Assembly (NCBI GenBank): GCA_030615655.1
Contig: JAUWYU010000009.1
Location: 1 to 22,028, forward strand
DNA from: Dehalococcoidia bacterium
GTDB lineage: Bacteria; Chloroflexota; Dehalococcoidia; Dehalococcoidales; RBG-16-60-22
Direction: 5' to 3'
Length of the DNA: 22,028 nucleotides
The stretch's first letter is position 1. Every line of letters starts with the position of its first letter. The notes beneath the pieces are model-generated. The model had not been told where the DNA came from, searched no databases, and saw nothing but the letters and a program-made list of their open reading frames with translations. The position numbers and the translations under genes are program-made. Shown here piece by piece: positions 21,275 to 22,028 of this stretch.

Positions 21275-21360
21275 TACCTCACCCCCTTAATCCCCCTCGT
21301 TTGTAATCTTTACCCACCCGGCCGCCCTCGCGGCATCTACGGCTTAGCCCTTGAATATTC
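21275..21360 (-). repeat. Dispersed copy of the ~85-bp repeat, inverted
   Basis: The reverse complement reads GAATATTC, GGGCTAAGCC, GATGCCGCGAGGGCGG, CGGGTGGGTAAAGATTACA, then a G-rich tail ending GGGGGTGAGG. It aligns over its whole length with the units at 9150-9362, which are on the plus strand. The part GATGCCnCGAGGGCGG is closest to unit A. It sits between the ychF-operon promoter and the start of holA. Confidence 0.85.
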
Positions 21361-21379
21361 TCCCGGAAATGCCTGAGTA

Positions 21380-21388
21380 TGGTAAAAT
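21380..21388 (+). promoter_or_regulatory. Candidate extended -10 promoter of holA
   Basis: TGGTAAAAT forms an extended -10 (TGn plus TAAAAT) about 29 bp upstream of the holA TTG start. No -35 is visible at the usual distance, where the inverted repeat ends. Confidence 0.35.
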
Positions 21389-21416
21389 AGGTAGGCCGCA
21401 AAAAGGGGGACAAGAA

Positions 21417-22028
21417 TTGCTGCACGTGCTCATCGGTGAGGATGATTTTTCCGTTCGCCAGGTGCTGGGGGAGATAAAAAAGGGTATCGGCGATGCGACA
21501 GCCCTGATGACCAATACTACCGTCCTGGAGGGGCGGCAGGTAACGCCGGAGCGGCTGCAGGACGCCTGTGCGACGGTGCCTTTTCTGGCGGAGAAACGAC
21601 TCGTTATCGTTGAGGGGCTGCTGGAGCGTTTTGAATCCAGGGGGAGAGTCGACCGAAAGAAGTCAGACCGCTCGAACGAGCAGCAGAATGAATATAAATC
21701 GATTGCCGAATGTGCCAGGCAGATACCGGAATTCACGGAACTGGTGCTGATAGACGGCAGGATAAGCGGTAATAATCCCTTGCTGCGTGAGCTATCGGCC
21801 GCGGCAAAGGTAAGGTCTTTTCCTTTTTTGACGCCGAAGCAGCTGGGTCCGTGGATTGAGCGGCGGGTGAAAGAAGTCGGCGGCACCATATCACCGCAGG
21901 CGATAGCCCTGCTGGTCCGTTTCGTGGGTAAAGACCTGTGGATTATGGCCAATGAGGTGGACAAGCTGGTCCTGTTTACCGGGGGTCGCCGTATCGAGGA
22001 GGAGGATGCCAGGGCGGTGGTAAGCTAC
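21417..22028 (+). CDS. holA: DNA polymerase III subunit delta, 3' end cut by window
   Basis: The 204 visible residues match HolA, the clamp-loader subunit that opens the beta sliding clamp. LLHVLIGEDDFSVRQVLGEI is the typical opening, VPFLAEKRLVIVEGLLE the clamp-loader AAA+-like core strand, and ELVLIDGR, then ALLVRFVGKDLWIMANEVDKL and FTGGRRIEEEDARAVV, the later family motifs. I choose TTG at 21417 because GGGGGA lies 6 nt upstream and the family sequence begins right there; a GTG at 21426 would cut into the first strand. A spacer of about 30 polar residues around RGRVDRKKSDRSNEQQNEY is common in the family at that site. The gene diverges from the ychF operon, with an inverted repeat between them. 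Confidence 0.9.
   Translation, partial: MLHVLIGEDDFSVRQVLGEIKKGIGDATALMTNTTVLEGRQVTPERLQDACATVPFLAEKRLVIVEGLLERFESRGRVDRKKSDRSNEQQNEYKSIAECARQIPEFTELVLIDGRISGNNPLLRELSAAAKVRSFPFLTPKQLGPWIERRVKEVGGTISPQAIALLVRFVGKDLWIMANEVDKLVLFTGGRRIEEEDARAVVSY

Noticed and set aside
21344..21964. 206-aa minus-strand frame opposite holA
   Set aside because: It is serine-rich shadow coding; the plus strand encodes a clear HolA.

Overview
The window looks like chromosomal DNA of an anaerobic Chloroflexota bacterium, most likely class Dehalococcoidia. This is inferred from the style of RpoB and RpoC, an ECF sigma factor paired with a DUF5667 membrane protein, cysteine-rich ferredoxin-like proteins and QueH. No rRNA or tRNA gene was seen. 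The window is cut inside a gene at both ends: rimI on the left and holA on the right.

Left part (1-2449): the start of a rimI-type acetyltransferase (- strand), then an AT-rich three-gene operon (- strand). The operon holds a 225-aa unknown protein, a 157-aa unknown protein and a PIN-domain (VapC-like) RNase. It has its own promoter and two hairpins downstream, and looks like an acquired toxin-antitoxin-like cassette.

Envelope and stress block (2581-5968): an ECF sigma factor overlaps by ATGA with a DUF5667 single-span membrane protein, which is a plausible anti-sigma or partner. A terminator follows, then a SIMPL-domain lipoprotein and a chagasin-like (I42) protease-inhibitor lipoprotein with its own promoter. 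Convergent to these is a lipoprotein thermonuclease coupled to queH.

Redox block (6671-8437): two tandem paralogous 2x[4Fe-4S] proteins in which all 17 cysteines are conserved. A RimJ/RimL-type acetyltransferase and an intergenic array of about 84-bp repeats follow. A further copy of the repeat lies inverted about 12 kb away, next to holA.

Core information-processing block (9477-18346, - strand): rpoB and rpoC overlap by 8 bp, with ruvB 40 bp downstream. ruvB has no ATG, GTG or TTG before its Walker A region. The likely initiator is an ATA codon placed exactly where an ATG would give a normal-length protein. The rpoB promoter has its -35 hexamer inside a perfect 7-bp inverted repeat.

Right part (18624-22028): a roughly 660-bp tandem duplication carrying a short NfeD-like membrane protein gene and the 3' end of the convergent ychF gene. 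One copy kept only the TGS-domain end of ychF as an orphan fragment. The other copy has the complete ychF, preceded by a small helical (HEAT-like) protein. holA (DNA polymerase III delta) begins divergently and runs off the window.
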